Source of the DNA: Thalassotalea sp. 1_MG-2023
Lineage (GTDB): Bacteria > Pseudomonadota > Gammaproteobacteria > Enterobacterales > Alteromonadaceae
Assembly (NCBI RefSeq): GCF_030546745.1
Contig: NZ_JAUOPD010000015.1
Span: forward strand, 1-64,000
Length of the DNA stretch: 64,000 nucleotides
Direction: 5' to 3'
Each line of letters begins with the position of its first letter. Position 1 is the first letter of the stretch. Positions 1-9,863 of the stretch are shown piece after piece. The position numbers and the translations under genes were made by a program. The notes below the pieces were generated by a model. It was not told the origin of the DNA, did not search any database, and was given only the letters and a program-made list of their open reading frames with translations.

Positions 1-34
1 AGCTTCTTGGCTTGTCCCCGAGAAGTGGATGCGC

Positions 35-62
35 ATTTTAGGGATTTATATCGCCCCGTCAA
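35..62 (-). promoter_or_regulatory. rRNA operon P1-type promoter reading out of the left edge
   Basis: Read on the minus strand there is a -35 TTGACG (57-62), a 16-base spacer (41-56), a -10 TAAAAT (35-40) and then a GCGC discriminator (31-34). An AT-rich stretch upstream (about 63-85) could be an UP element. The 16-base spacer, the CCC just before the -10 and the GCGC discriminator match the layout of E. coli rrn P1 promoters. An 8-bp hairpin at 3-25 lies in the early leader. I infer an rrn operon starting just outside the window; in E. coli rrnG also lies beside clpB. The rRNA genes themselves are not visible. Confidence 0.72.
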
Positions 63-144
63 CAACTATTTTCAATTTATTAAAAAAAGCTTCATGGATG
101 TTCAAAAATAGTACAGATTTGGTGATTTATCAAAGTTTATAAAC

Positions 145-180
145 AAAAAAAGAGGAAAATATGCATTTTCCTCTTTTTTT
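145..180. terminator. Bidirectional rho-independent terminator after pssA
   Basis: A perfect 16-bp stem (145-160 with 165-180) with a 4-base loop, containing GAGGAAAAT and its complement and flanked by runs of A and T on both sides. It sits 18 bases past the pssA stop codon and separates pssA from the outward rRNA-type promoter. Confidence 0.9.
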
Positions 181-198
181 AAATATATCTTATTTACG

Positions 199-1041
199 CT
201 ACAAATCTTCGGGTTGCTTGTCTTTTTTATCTACTTCTTGCTGCTTCGGAGAGTTTTCTGTTTTCTCAGTGTTAAATTCCGCATCTTGATCATCACCAAC
301 AACATGCTCTAATTTTAACTTTTTGACACTACGAATAGTTGTTATTGGTCCTGACGCCGCATATAAAACAAATATTGCGCTAAGTAGTTCAGCTGGACTT
401 GCCGCAACAATAACAAAAACAAGTACAATGAGCAGCACAACGATAAAGTTAACTTTTCCTTTCCAGTCAACTTCTTTAAAACTGTTATACCTAAAGTTAC
501 TAACCATTAATAAACCAGCTGTTATGGTAATAAGCCCCATAATAAACCCAATATCATGGCCATTAATTTCATATTCAGTGCCTAACCAAACAAGGCTTGC
601 TACCACACCAGCAGCAGCGGGGCTTGCTAAGCCTTGAAAGTATCTTTTGTCAGCAACGCCAACTTGAGTATTAAAACGAGCAAGTCGTAATGCTGCCGCT
701 GCCACAAAAACAAATGCAGCTAGCCAACCAAACTTGCCCATGTCTGATAACGCCCAATTATAAGCAACAAGACCTGGCGCGATACCAAATGAAACCATAT
801 CGGCCATACTATCGTATTCGGCCCCAAATTCACTTTGAGTATTTGTCATTCTTGCAACACGGCCATCTAAACCATCAAAAATCATCGCGATGAAAATAGC
901 AATTGCAGCACTTTCAAAATGTCCATTCATTGATGAAACAACAGCAAAGAATCCTGAGAACAGACCCGCTGTGGTTAATAAGTTAGGTAGTAAATAAATC
1001 CCACGATTTGGGCTGTTTGATACCTTTTTATTTTCTGCCAT
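199..1041 (-). CDS. pssA: CDP-diacylglycerol--serine O-phosphatidyltransferase
   Basis: Phosphatidylserine synthase of the CDP-alcohol phosphatidyltransferase family, an inner-membrane enzyme that makes phosphatidylserine from CDP-diacylglycerol and serine, the first step to phosphatidylethanolamine. The signature D-G-x2-(G)-R-x8-G-x3-D-x3-D is visible at about residues 56-81 (DGLDGRVAR, then FGAEYDSMAD). Several hydrophobic segments follow, and the last 40 residues are charged. The frame is open from a TTG at 1050, but I chose the ATG at 1041 (MAENKK, 280 aa) because GAGAC lies about 12 bases upstream of it and too close to the TTG. It appears monocistronic, ending at a strong terminator. 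Confidence 0.93.
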   Translation of the reverse strand: MAENKKVSNSPNRGIYLLPNLLTTAGLFSGFFAVVSSMNGHFESAAIAIFIAMIFDGLDGRVARMTNTQSEFGAEYDSMADMVSFGIAPGLVAYNWALSDMGKFGWLAAFVFVAAAALRLARFNTQVGVADKRYFQGLASPAAAGVVASLVWLGTEYEINGHDIGFIMGLITITAGLLMVSNFRYNSFKEVDWKGKVNFIVVLLIVLVFVIVAASPAELLSAIFVLYAASGPITTIRSVKKLKLEHVVGDDQDAEFNTEKTENSPKQQEVDKKDKQPEDL

Positions 1042-1213
1042 GTTATTCAATTGTCTCTTTTATTAAATTCGCGGTAATTTAACATATCTCAATATCTAGT
1101 CCTATAATTAATTGGTTGATTATAGGAATTCCCTTTAACGATTTGTCAGTAGCAGCAGAAGTTGATATAACCTGAACAAGCATAACACGCATGAAATGGA
1201 GTACAGTAGTAGG

Positions 1214-1639
1214 ATGAAATTATTAGTATTAACAATATCGACAATGTTGTCGAGTACGCTCAGTTATGCGGACAATGTTACTGTATATCGATGGGTAGAT
1301 AAAAATAACGTCGTGCATTTTAGCCAACATCAACCAGAGCATAATAATTACACGGAGCTATCATTAGCTGCAATTCCAAAGTCGGTAAGTACACCCAAAG
1401 TTTCGGATACAACTGTTCAAAAACCAAAGACTAAGACTACAAGTAATACAAAAGCTATTGAGAATGAAACGATAGATAAGTGTACTGAAGCAAAAGCCAA
1501 TGTGCACACATTACAAAGTTATGACAATATCCAGTACACCGATGGAAATGGTGAACTTAAAGTGCTTTCAGCAACAGAAAAATCACAACAACTCGCCATA
1601 AATGAGAAGCAAGTCGAAGTTTACTGTGATATACCGTAA
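1214..1639 (+). CDS. DUF4124 domain-containing periplasmic protein
   Basis: A 141-residue secreted protein. Residues 1-19 form a signal peptide (MKLLVL... ending SYA). The next segment, VYRWVDKNNVVHFSQHQP, is the hallmark of DUF4124: a Tyr/Arg-Trp-x-Asp turn, then V-H-(F/Y)-S. A Lys/Thr/Pro-rich linker follows, then a short C-terminal part with two Cys residues. The frame opens at 1196 (MEYSSR), but the signal peptide and the GGAG at 1198 favour the ATG at 1214. The function of DUF4124 proteins is not established. It converges on clpB with only 15 bases between stop codons and no clear terminator. Confidence 0.75.
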   Translation: MKLLVLTISTMLSSTLSYADNVTVYRWVDKNNVVHFSQHQPEHNNYTELSLAAIPKSVSTPKVSDTTVQKPKTKTTSNTKAIENETIDKCTEAKANVHTLQSYDNIQYTDGNGELKVLSATEKSQQLAINEKQVEVYCDIP

Positions 1640-1654
1640 ACCTCGACAACAGCT

Positions 1655-4228
1655 TTAACAGTTAAACGTCAACTGTTGATCTTTTACATCAATATTAACT
1701 CTCTGAACTCCGTCAAGTTCGTTCGCTAATATTTTATGTGCAAGTGGGTTTTCTATTGATTGTTGAATCGCCCTTTTTAAAGGTCTAGCACCAAACAACG
1801 GATCAAAACCCGCCTCTGAAATTAGCGATAAAGCCTGTTCAGATACTTCAAGGGTAATATCTCTTTGCGCTAATCGCGTTGCCAACCCTTCTAACTGAAT
1901 ACTTGCTATTTGTTTTATTTGTTCTGATTGTAATGGGTGGAAAACGACAGATTCATCAATACGATTAATAAACTCAGGTTTAAAATGTTGTCCTACTTCA
2001 TTCATTACTAAAGTTTTCATTTCATTATATTGGCTTTCATTATTTAAACTTTGAATAATGTCAGAACCAATATTAGATGTCATGATGACAACAGTATTAC
2101 GAAAATCAACCGTGCGTCCCTGTCCATCGGTTAAACGTCCATCATCTAATACTTGCAATAAAATGTTAAAAACATCTGGATGCGCTTTTTCAATTTCATC
2201 AAGTAGAATAACTGAATAAGGCTTTCTTCTAACAGCTTCAGTTAAATAGCCCCCTTCTTCATAACCAACATAACCTGGAGGAGCACCGACTAAACGTGCC
2301 ACTGAATGCTTTTCCATGAATTCAGACATGTCAACACGTATCAATGCATCTTCACTGTCAAATAAAAAGTGCGCGACAGCTTTGGTCAACTCTGTTTTAC
2401 CCACCCCGGTTGGCCCTAAAAATAAGAATGATCCTATTGGTTGATTAGGATCTGCTAAACCAGCTCTTGAACGCCTAATAGCATTTGAAACAGAGATAAC
2501 TGCTTCTGACTGGCCAATCACACGCTTATGTAAGTCATCTTCCATGTGCAATAATTTATCACGCTCTTCTTCTAACATTTTGGCCACAGGTATACCTGTA
2601 GAGCGGCTTAACACATCAGCAATTTCTACATCAGTAACCTTATTTTTTAATAAACTCATTTCTTGCATTTCAGCTTGGGAAGCTAAATCAAGTTGCTTTT
2701 CTAAGTCTGGAATACGGCTATATTGCAATTCAGCCATTTTATTTAAATCGCCATTGCGTCTTGCTGAATCTAAATCAATTCTCGCCTGTTCTAAGTCAGC
2801 TTTTATCGCTTGTGTTCCATGAATAGCCGCTTTTTCAGAAGTCCACACTTCATCAAGTTCATGATATTTACTTTCAAAATCTACTAATTGCTCTTGAATT
2901 AGCGTTAAACGTTTTACGGTTGCATCATCACTTTCATCTTCCAACGATTTTGCTTCAAGCTTTAGTTGAATAATTTTTCTTTCCAGCCGATCAAGTTCTT
3001 CTGGTTTTGAATCCATTTGCAATCGTATGCTCGATGCTGATTCATCAATTAAATCAATCGCTTTATCTGGCAACTGGCGATCACTAATATAACGATGCGA
3101 TAAACTCGCCGCGGCAACTATGGCAGGATCTGTGATTTCAACATTATGATGTAATTCATAACGCTCTTTTAAACCACGCAAGATTGCAATGGTGTCTTCA
3201 ACGCTCGGTTCTTCCACTAATACTTTTTGAAAGCGGCGTTCTAAGGCAGCGTCTTTTTCAATATATTGACGGTATTCATCTAACGTAGTTGCGCCAACGC
3301 AATGTAACTCGCCACGCGCTAGCGCAGGTTTTAACATATTACCTGCATCCATTGCACCATCTGTTTTACCTGCGCCTACCATGGTATGCAATTCATCGAT
3401 AAATAGGATGATTTGACCTTCTTCTTTCGCTAGATCATTGAGAACAGCTTTTAACCGCTCTTCAAATTCACCACGGTATTTTGCTCCAGCAACTAAGGCT
3501 CCCATGTCTAATGATAAAACACGCTTATTTTTTAAGCCTTCTGGTACTTCATGATCAACAATACGCTGTGCTAAACCTTCCACTATGGCAGTTTTACCCA
3601 CTCCAGGTTGACCGATCAACACAGGGTTGTTTTTTGTTCGCCGTTGCAATACTTGTATAGTTCGACGTATTTCATCATCTCGACCGATAACAGGGTCTAA
3701 TTTACCTTCTGTTGCACGAGCTGTTACATCTACGGTGTATTTTTCTAGCGCTTGCCTAACATCTTCGGCATTTTGGTCATTGACACTTTGCCCACCTCTG
3801 ATATGCGTAATAGCATCTTTAATACGTTGCTCTGTCGCGCCTAAAGATTTAAGAATTTGACCAAGTTTACCTTTGTCTTCTAATGCAGCTAGCAAAAATA
3901 TTTCTGATGATATGTATTGATCACCAAGTTTTTGTGCGTATTTGTCACACAAATTAAGAATGTTTGCCATTGCAGATGACAACTGTACATCACCTCCAGT
4001 ACCTGACACCTGGGGCAACGAAGATATGACATCTTCAACTTGAGTTCGTAATGAGTAAATATCAATACCAGCACTTTTTAAAAGTGGAATTGTGCTGCTG
4101 TTATTTTGATTAAATAACGCGAGCATTAAATGAGAGGGCTCTATAAATTGATGATCTTTACCTAACGCAATCGATTGTGCGTCTGATATAGCCACTTGAA
4201 AAGTTTGGGTAAAACGGTCTAATCGCAT
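1655..4228 (-). CDS. clpB: ATP-dependent chaperone ClpB
   Basis: Hexameric AAA+ disaggregase that works with DnaK to rescue aggregated proteins after heat stress. At 857 aa it equals the E. coli length. In order: Clp N-domain (1-145), AAA-1 with Walker A GQPGVGKT (about 205-212) and Walker B ILFIDELH, a long coiled-coil M domain (about 410-525), AAA-2 with Walker A GPTGVGKT (about 605-612), the pore motif GYVGYEEGG and [11 protein letters not shown], and the C-terminal D2 domain. It is a single gene, preceded by a sigma-32 promoter and separated from pgeF by an AT-rich terminator. Confidence 0.98.
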   Translation of the reverse strand: MRLDRFTQTFQVAISDAQSIALGKDHQFIEPSHLMLALFNQNNSSTIPLLKSAGIDIYSLRTQVEDVISSLPQVSGTGGDVQLSSAMANILNLCDKYAQKLGDQYISSEIFLLAALEDKGKLGQILKSLGATEQRIKDAITHIRGGQSVNDQNAEDVRQALEKYTVDVTARATEGKLDPVIGRDDEIRRTIQVLQRRTKNNPVLIGQPGVGKTAIVEGLAQRIVDHEVPEGLKNKRVLSLDMGALVAGAKYRGEFEERLKAVLNDLAKEEGQIILFIDELHTMVGAGKTDGAMDAGNMLKPALARGELHCVGATTLDEYRQYIEKDAALERRFQKVLVEEPSVEDTIAILRGLKERYELHHNVEITDPAIVAAASLSHRYISDRQLPDKAIDLIDESASSIRLQMDSKPEELDRLERKIIQLKLEAKSLEDESDDATVKRLTLIQEQLVDFESKYHELDEVWTSEKAAIHGTQAIKADLEQARIDLDSARRNGDLNKMAELQYSRIPDLEKQLDLASQAEMQEMSLLKNKVTDVEIADVLSRSTGIPVAKMLEEERDKLLHMEDDLHKRVIGQSEAVISVSNAIRRSRAGLADPNQPIGSFLFLGPTGVGKTELTKAVAHFLFDSEDALIRVDMSEFMEKHSVARLVGAPPGYVGYEEGGYLTEAVRRKPYSVILLDEIEKAHPDVFNILLQVLDDGRLTDGQGRTVDFRNTVVIMTSNIGSDIIQSLNNESQYNEMKTLVMNEVGQHFKPEFINRIDESVVFHPLQSEQIKQIASIQLEGLATRLAQRDITLEVSEQALSLISEAGFDPLFGARPLKRAIQQSIENPLAHKILANELDGVQRVNIDVKDQQLTFNC

Positions 4229-4281
4229 ATCAATACTCCTACTGCCATATTACTGGTCTTACAATTGTTTCTGATAATAAG

Positions 4282-4307
4282 TTATGGGCTTTTGAGTCTA
4301 TTTCAAG
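4282..4307 (-). promoter_or_regulatory. Sigma-32 heat-shock promoter of clpB
   Basis: Read on the minus strand: -35 CTTGAA (4302-4307), 13 bases, then CCCATAA (4282-4288). These are the hallmark boxes of sigma-32 promoters (CTTGAA and CCCCATnT). The predicted start lies about 45 bases upstream of the clpB ATG, and a GGAG lies a few bases upstream of that ATG. Confidence 0.8.
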
Positions 4308-4334
4308 TGCATACACATCAAGAAATAACGCTAT

Positions 4335-4362
4335 AAAAACAAAAACTATAGAGAATCTATAG
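4335..4362 (-). terminator. Terminator of the rluD-pgeF operon
   Basis: Inverted repeat CTATAGA-GAA-TCTATAG (4346-4362), followed on the minus strand by TTTTTGTTTTT. It begins about 12 bases past the pgeF stop and lies upstream of the clpB heat-shock promoter, so it insulates clpB from the operon. Confidence 0.7.
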
Positions 4363-4374
4363 CTCTCATACTAA

Positions 4375-5136
4375 TCAGCGGTTAATCGCAATAACAGAAA
4401 CCATTCGACCCGTTCGACTATTTCTACGATATGAAAAGTATTTGTCAGTTTGTTGAAAGGTGCATTCGTCTAATATGTGAATATTCGTGACACCCTGCTT
4501 TTGTAATAAATGCTGGGCAATTAATGTTAAATCTGCATGCCAACGTTGTTGGTACTTTTTAAAACAAACAACTAGTTCGGCATCTATAGTCAAAAATGCC
4601 TCTCTTACTTCATCGCCGATTTCAAAAGCTGTTTGTCCAATACAAGGTCCAAACCATGCCTGTAAATCAGAGGTTGGGCTAGTTAATTCATTTAATGTAT
4701 GTGCGATTATATTAGCAGCAAGCGGACGCCAACCAGCATGAATAGCCGCTATCTCTTTTCCAAACTTGTCACAAATTAAAATAGGGAGGCAATCAGCTGT
4801 CATGATTGCTAACGCAATATTTTTCTGGCGAGTTACCATCGCATCGGCAACAAATGGCTTATCACTGACAGAATTTATCGTGATAACTTTATTACCATGG
4901 ACTTGTTCTAACCATTGGATTTGAGTTTGACTGTTAAAACACTCTGAGAGCATAGCTCTGTTTTTGAGAACTTGTTGGTAATCGTCATCAACATGTAAGG
5001 CAAGATTAAAACTATCGAATGGACTTCTACTTTGACAATTTATATCGGGAGAGAGTCGCGATGTTTGTATCGCGACAATATTTTCGATACCAAAATGAAT
5101 ACGGTCTATGGCTTTTTTAGTATTCGTCTCGTGCAT
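4375..5136 (-). CDS. pgeF: Peptidoglycan editing factor PgeF (laccase-domain protein, YfiH/DUF152)
   Basis: Multicopper-polyphenol-oxidase/laccase-domain protein. Family members have been described both as purine nucleoside phosphorylases or oxidases and, in E. coli, as a factor that keeps wrongly assembled muropeptide out of peptidoglycan. The conserved metal ligands are visible: His80 (QVHG), Cys116 (TADC) and His133 (HAGWR). GPCIGQTAFEIG is the second family signature. The 253 aa length is near the family norm. The ATG lies inside the end of rluD (20-base overlap), so the two are translationally coupled as in many gammaproteobacteria. Confidence 0.93.
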   Translation of the reverse strand: MHETNTKKAIDRIHFGIENIVAIQTSRLSPDINCQSRSPFDSFNLALHVDDDYQQVLKNRAMLSECFNSQTQIQWLEQVHGNKVITINSVSDKPFVADAMVTRQKNIALAIMTADCLPILICDKFGKEIAAIHAGWRPLAANIIAHTLNELTSPTSDLQAWFGPCIGQTAFEIGDEVREAFLTIDAELVVCFKKYQQRWHADLTLIAQHLLQKQGVTNIHILDECTFQQTDKYFSYRRNSRTGRMVSVIAINR

Positions 5137-6091
5137 TTAACTTAGTATCTTCTCTGAATATATCTGTTAACGCGACCATATCATCGGGGATATCGGCAGT
5201 CCACTTCATTAATTCCCCCGTAATCGGGTGATATAAAGACAACATTGCAGCATGTAAAGCCTGCCTTTTGAAGCTTCGTAACACAGAGCGTAGTTCTTCG
5301 GTAGCATTTTTAGGAGGACGTGGACGACCACCGTAAACAGGATCACCCACTAATGGGTGTGTTATATGCGCCATATGAACACGAATTTGATGCGTGCGCC
5401 CTGTCTCTAAACGAAGTCGTAAACGCGTATGTTCTCGGAACTTTTCCATCACACGGTAATGTGTTACTGAAGGTCTGCCTGATAAAGTAACGGCCATATG
5501 AGTACGCTTACTTGGATGTCTACCAATGGGTTCATCAACAACACCACCTGCTGTCATCACACCATTTGCTATGGCTTCATATTCTCGGGTGATCTCTCGT
5601 CTTTGCAATGCATCAACTAAACGCGTTTGTGCTTCAATGGTTTTTGCCACCACCATTAATCCAGTAGTATCTTTATCTAAACGGTGCACAATACCTGCAC
5701 GCGGCACTACATCAACTTCTGGGCAATGATGAAGCAATGCATTAAGTATTGTGCCATCTGGATTACCAGCCCCCGGATGCACCACTAAATCAGCTGGTTT
5801 GTTGATCACTAAAATATCATCGTCTTCGTAAACAATGTTTAGCGGAATATTTTGTGCTTCAAAGCGTACTTCTGCTTCAATTTCGGTGTTAATGGCAATA
5901 TTTTCTCCACCATACATTTTTTCTCTGGCTTTTGTTAACACTTCGCCGTTAACAGACACGTCACCAGCTAATATCCACTCTTTTAATCGAGATCTAGAAT
6001 ATTCAGGGAACATTTCTGCTAACGCTTGGTCAAATCGCTTGCCTAACAATGTGTCGGGAACGGTTTCTTGATGTTGAATTTTCTCAGCCAT
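5117..6091 (-). CDS. rluD: 23S rRNA pseudouridine(1911/1915/1917) synthase RluD
   Basis: Modifies helix 69 of 23S rRNA and so supports ribosome assembly and termination. An N-terminal S4 RNA-binding domain (about 18-75, RLKEWI...) is followed by the RluA-type catalytic domain. The catalytic aspartate is Asp139 in HRLDKDTTG, the same number as in E. coli. The later RLETGRTHQIRVH motif is also intact. Length is 324 aa. Divergent from bamD and overlapping pgeF, the conserved arrangement. Confidence 0.96.
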   Translation of the reverse strand: MAEKIQHQETVPDTLLGKRFDQALAEMFPEYSRSRLKEWILAGDVSVNGEVLTKAREKMYGGENIAINTEIEAEVRFEAQNIPLNIVYEDDDILVINKPADLVVHPGAGNPDGTILNALLHHCPEVDVVPRAGIVHRLDKDTTGLMVVAKTIEAQTRLVDALQRREITREYEAIANGVMTAGGVVDEPIGRHPSKRTHMAVTLSGRPSVTHYRVMEKFREHTRLRLRLETGRTHQIRVHMAHITHPLVGDPVYGGRPRPPKNATEELRSVLRSFKRQALHAAMLSLYHPITGELMKWTADIPDDMVALTDIFREDTKLNARDEY

Positions 6092-6250
6092 GAATTTCTC
6101 TGTGAATTAGCACTGTGCAAGGATAAAATGCTAGGTTAGAATGCATGATATTATTTTACCTGTTTGAAGTGATAATTACATTAAGTAATTAGCCTCATGT
6201 GGTATTTTTGTAATTAAAATTATTAAATAAAAGTAGTGATAACAAGGTCT

Positions 6251-7012
6251 ATGGACAAATTGACAATTAAAACAGTATTTTTCGCCAGCTTTCTTTTTCT
6301 AGTAGGTTGTTCTTCTTCAGAGGTTTCAGAAATAGATAAAGTACCTGATAAATCAGCGCAAGCACTTTTTGTAGATGCTCGTGAAGCGCTCGATAATGGC
6401 CTTTATAAAAAAGCGATACAAATTTTATCCGCTATTGATTCGCGCTTCCCCTTTGGCCCAATATCACACCAAGTTCAATTAGATCTTATCTATGCTTACT
6501 ACAAAAGTGGTGATGTTGCACAAGGTATAGCCTTAGCTGATAGGTTTCTTAAACTAAACCCTAATCATGCTAATGTTGATTATATTTATTACATGAGAGC
6601 ATTGATAAACTTAACAACAGAAACAAATTTGTTTCAAGACATCGTTGGAATTGATCGTTCCGATAGAGATCCTACCGCATCAAGAAGTGCTTTTAGTGAT
6701 TTAAAAACATTGATCACTGAATTTCCAGAAAGTAAATATGCCGCTGACGCAAGAAAGCGCATGATTGCAATTAAATCACGTTTAGCACAATACGAGTTAG
6801 CCGTTGCTAAATTTTATTTGAAACGCGAAGCATATGCTTCAGCAGCTAACCGTGGTCGATATATTATTGAATATTACTCGCCAAGTATTGAAGTAGAACA
6901 AGCATTAGAAATTATGGTTGAGTGCTACGATCAAATGGGCTTAGAAGACTTAAAAACAAATGCGATGCAAGTGTTAGCGGCTAATTACCCTGACAACTAT
7001 TTAGTTAAATAA
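6251..7012 (+). CDS. bamD: Outer membrane protein assembly factor BamD
   Basis: Essential lipoprotein of the BAM complex that inserts beta-barrel proteins into the outer membrane. It has a lipoprotein signal with lipobox FLVGC, followed by five TPR-like repeats over the mature 230 residues (DAREALDNGLYKKAIQIL..., YAYYKSGDVAQGIALADRFL...). The frame is open from a GTG at 6236, but the ATG at 6251 is preceded by AAGG and gives 253 aa with a normal signal peptide. Divergent from rluD; a hairpin terminator follows the stop. Confidence 0.95.
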   Translation: MDKLTIKTVFFASFLFLVGCSSSEVSEIDKVPDKSAQALFVDAREALDNGLYKKAIQILSAIDSRFPFGPISHQVQLDLIYAYYKSGDVAQGIALADRFLKLNPNHANVDYIYYMRALINLTTETNLFQDIVGIDRSDRDPTASRSAFSDLKTLITEFPESKYAADARKRMIAIKSRLAQYELAVAKFYLKREAYASAANRGRYIIEYYSPSIEVEQALEIMVECYDQMGLEDLKTNAMQVLAANYPDNYLVK

Positions 7013-7016
7013 GTAG

Positions 7017-7040
7017 AAGGGCTAAAGGCCCTTTTACTTT
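7017..7040. terminator. Terminator between bamD and glnB
   Basis: Stem AAGGGC (7017-7022) with GCCCTT (7028-7033), followed by TTACTTT. It is placed between the convergent bamD and glnB stop codons and probably serves both. Confidence 0.65.
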
Positions 7041-7055
7041 AATGGTGCGAAGCAA

Positions 7056-7505
<450 letters not shown>

Positions 7506-7534
7506 TTATGAAGTAGTATCAATTGGGAAACAGA

Positions 7535-8368
7535 ATGAATCCGAAAGACATCATCAACGAAATGAAAGTGTTACCGGTTATTGACGTGCAATTTGAAATT
7601 AACCGAAGAGTAAACTTTATTAAAAGCCAATTAATCAATTCAGGGTTAACGCATTTAGTATTGGGTATCAGTGGTGGTGTGGATTCTTCAACCTGTGGAA
7701 AACTAGCACAACTCGCCGTAGATGAGTTAAACACTGAAACGAACAAAAATTATCAATTTATTGCAGTACGTCTACCCTATGAAACTCAAGCGGATGAAGA
7801 CGAAGCTCAATTAGCCCTCAATTTCATAAAACCTAGTCATTGTTTAACTGCAAATGTACAGCCTGGGGCTGAGGGTGTTCATCATGAAATTACCACAGCA
7901 CTTAACTTAGCAGGTATTCTTGAAGCCAATGAACACGCTTTAGATTTTTCAAAAGGTAATGTTAAAGCCAGAATCCGTATGGTAATGCAATATCATATCG
8001 CTGGTATATTAGGCGGATTAGTTATCGGCACAGATCATTCTGCAGAAAATATCACCGGCTTTTTTACCAAATGGGGAGATGGAGCCTGCGATCTTGCTCC
8101 TTTATTCGGTCTTTCAAAACGCCAAGTTAGAGCGCTTGCAGAAAAGTTAGGCGCACCTGATGTGCTTATCCATAAGGCACCAACAGCTGATCTAGAGGAT
8201 TTAAACCCAGGTAAGAAAGACGAAGATGCACTTGGAATAACATACGATCAACTTGACGACTTTTTAGAAGGCAGAACGGTTTCCACCCAAGTAAGTGAAA
8301 AAATTGTTAGTATTTACTTGAAAACACAACATAAAAGAGCTGCTATACCTACAATTTACGATAAATAA
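7535..8368 (+). CDS. nadE: Ammonia-dependent NAD+ synthetase
   Basis: Last step of NAD biosynthesis: amidation of nicotinate adenine dinucleotide with ammonia and ATP. The PP-loop SGGVDSS lies at residues 46-52. Typical NadE segments follow ([64 protein letters not shown]). There is no glutaminase domain. The ATG at 7535 has GGGA about 6 bases upstream and gives 277 aa, as in E. coli; the frame is open from a TTG 12 bases earlier. Divergent from glnB, a nitrogen-metabolism neighbour. Confidence 0.96.
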   Translation: MNPKDIINEMKVLPVIDVQFEINRRVNFIKSQLINSGLTHLVLGISGGVDSSTCGKLAQLAVDELNTETNKNYQFIAVRLPYETQADEDEAQLALNFIKPSHCLTANVQPGAEGVHHEITTALNLAGILEANEHALDFSKGNVKARIRMVMQYHIAGILGGLVIGTDHSAENITGFFTKWGDGACDLAPLFGLSKRQVRALAEKLGAPDVLIHKAPTADLEDLNPGKKDEDALGITYDQLDDFLEGRTVSTQVSEKIVSIYLKTQHKRAAIPTIYDK

Positions 8369-8431
8369 TTGGCGTAAATTAACAGGTGCGCTATACCTTA
8401 TTACGACTATTCACACTACAAGGATGTAGAA

Positions 8432-8992
8432 ATGAACGTTCGTACTCAAGGGTTTTCTTTAATTGAGCTGCTTATCACAATTGCAATGCTGTGCGTGATC
8501 ATCACAGTAGCTGTACCGAGTTTCTCTGATTTTATTATTCGTAACCGAGTTGATAATGAAATTTATCGACTATCTAAATTGCTGCAAGTTGCACGTAACT
8601 ACGCGATACATTACGGCACCCCTGTAACAGTCTGCCCCTTAGACAATGGTCGTTGTGCTAACTCATGGTCAGAATCTTTAAGTGTTTTTACTGATAATAA
8701 CAACAATAAGACCTTTGAACCTTCCTTAAATGAACAATTACTTGCCAGTAAACCTGAAGTTATTACTGGCGATAAAATAAAATATGCTCAAGGAAGAGTT
8801 GGCGTAACATATGGTCCTACGGGGCATTTAACCGGCTGGGGGCAAAACGGCACGTTTAAGTATTGCCCATTTCAACACTTTGATAAAGCACGCGGGATAA
8901 TTGTGGCAACCTCTGGACGTATTTACCAAACCTTTCAATCTTCACTTGGAAAAGAGCAAACTCGTTCGTATCGATATCTTCAATGTAATTAA
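8432..8992 (+). CDS. FimT/GspH-type pseudopilin (minor pilin)
   Basis: A 186-residue prepilin. The type III signal ends at Gly7 before FSLIELLITIAML, with Glu at mature position 5, which is required for assembly. The globular part contains VCPLDNGRCANSW, GRVGVTYGPTGHLTGWGQNGTF and YCPFQHFDKARGIIVATSGRIY, the C-terminal strand layout of GspH/FimT proteins. A prepilin peptidase must act on it; none is in the window. It probably belongs with the type IV pilus minor pilins encoded opposite at 10200-16225. RBS AAGGATGTAGAA precedes the ATG. Confidence 0.85.
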   Translation: MNVRTQGFSLIELLITIAMLCVIITVAVPSFSDFIIRNRVDNEIYRLSKLLQVARNYAIHYGTPVTVCPLDNGRCANSWSESLSVFTDNNNNKTFEPSLNEQLLASKPEVITGDKIKYAQGRVGVTYGPTGHLTGWGQNGTFKYCPFQHFDKARGIIVATSGRIYQTFQSSLGKEQTRSYRYLQCN

Positions 8993-9002
8993 TGAAAAAA
9001 TA

Positions 9003-9038
9003 AAGGTTTTCAAGCAAAGCACCTTGTTTGAAACCTTT
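9003..9038 (+). terminator. Hairpin between the two pseudopilin genes
   Basis: AAAGGTTT at 9003 pairs with AAACCTTT at 9031-9038, and inner bases extend the stem. The downstream T-run is poor (GTCTTACTACGG), so it may be a weak terminator or an RNA-stabilising hairpin. Confidence 0.4.
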
Positions 9039-9194
9039 GTCTTACTACGGATTTTTTAATTCTCGCTACAAGTGCAAAAAATAATTTTTAATAACGAGCA
9101 AAAAGTTTTATTAGTATTTGGTTATTTAATAAACTAGCTGAATATCCAATTCAATGGTATAAATGAAGTAATGTGGCTTGAAGGAAAACGTAGT

Positions 9195-9773
9195 ATGAAG
9201 CAACTAACTAAAACAGTGATGTCGAACAACTATAACGCCGGCTTTACCATGATAGAGTTATTAGTCACAGTAACCATACTTGGCATTGCATCAATCATTG
9301 CGATACCGGCGTTAAATCAATTTATCATCAAAAATAAAACTGACAATGAAGCAATTTCTTTACAACGCTTTGTATTAACAGCTCGAAACGCTGCCATCAA
9401 TTCAGGTCAGCAAGTGACCATTTGCCCGTTAAATGCCGGCACTTGCACAAATGATTGGAGTAAAGATATTAGTATGTTTATTAATACCACAGATCCAAGT
9501 AAGTACGATGCAGCAGCGGAAACAATGGTAAAAGTAAAAGATCAAATATCATCAGGTGATAAGTTGCTTTTTAATGATGGTGCCACCCTTGTCTATTCCC
9601 CAACAGGTCGTTTAGTAAATGGAAGGAATATCTCCTTAACTTACTGCCCTAAAGATCACCACAGTATGGCCAGAGGAATTACTATCTCACTGTCAGGGCG
9701 AGCATATATTACACAAGACACTGATAATGATAATAAAGATGAAGATAGGGCTGGAAATGAGTTAAACTGTTAA
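9195..9773 (+). CDS. FimT/GspH-type pseudopilin (second copy)
   Basis: A 192-residue prepilin, paralogous to the gene at 8432: the cleavage site is Gly before FTMIELLVTVTIL with Glu5 present, and it shares VTICPLNAGTCTNDW, VYSPTGRLVNG, YCPKDHHSMARGITISLSGRAYI and a final Cys. An extended N-terminus precedes the cleavage Gly. The frame opens at 9171, but AAGGA at 9181-9185 supports the ATG at 9195; a later Met at 9219 would also give a normal leader. Probably a type IV pilus minor pilin that arose by tandem duplication. Confidence 0.83.
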   Translation: MKQLTKTVMSNNYNAGFTMIELLVTVTILGIASIIAIPALNQFIIKNKTDNEAISLQRFVLTARNAAINSGQQVTICPLNAGTCTNDWSKDISMFINTTDPSKYDAAAETMVKVKDQISSGDKLLFNDGATLVYSPTGRLVNGRNISLTYCPKDHHSMARGITISLSGRAYITQDTDNDNKDEDRAGNELNC

Positions 9774-9817
9774 CTCATGTATTTAAGAAGTTTCTCGACA
9801 AATCCATGATGTTTAAT

Positions 9818-9850
9818 AAAGCTAAGCAAATACGTTTTTTGCTTAGCTTT
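9818..9850. terminator. Bidirectional terminator between pseudopilin and minor pilin operon
   Basis: A perfect 13-bp stem (9818-9830 with 9838-9850, AAAGCTAAGCAAA and its complement) with a 7-base loop, between convergent stop codons. Confidence 0.85.
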
Positions 9851-9863
9851 AAATACTACCGCA

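Noticed and set aside
1657-1677. AACAGTT/AACTGTT inverted repeat at the clpB 3' end as terminator
   Set aside because: It lies inside the last ClpB codons and has no T-run on either strand.
3889-4074. Small ORF inside clpB on the same strand, other frame
   Set aside because: It overlaps the highly conserved ClpB N-domain and has no ribosome site; a shadow frame.
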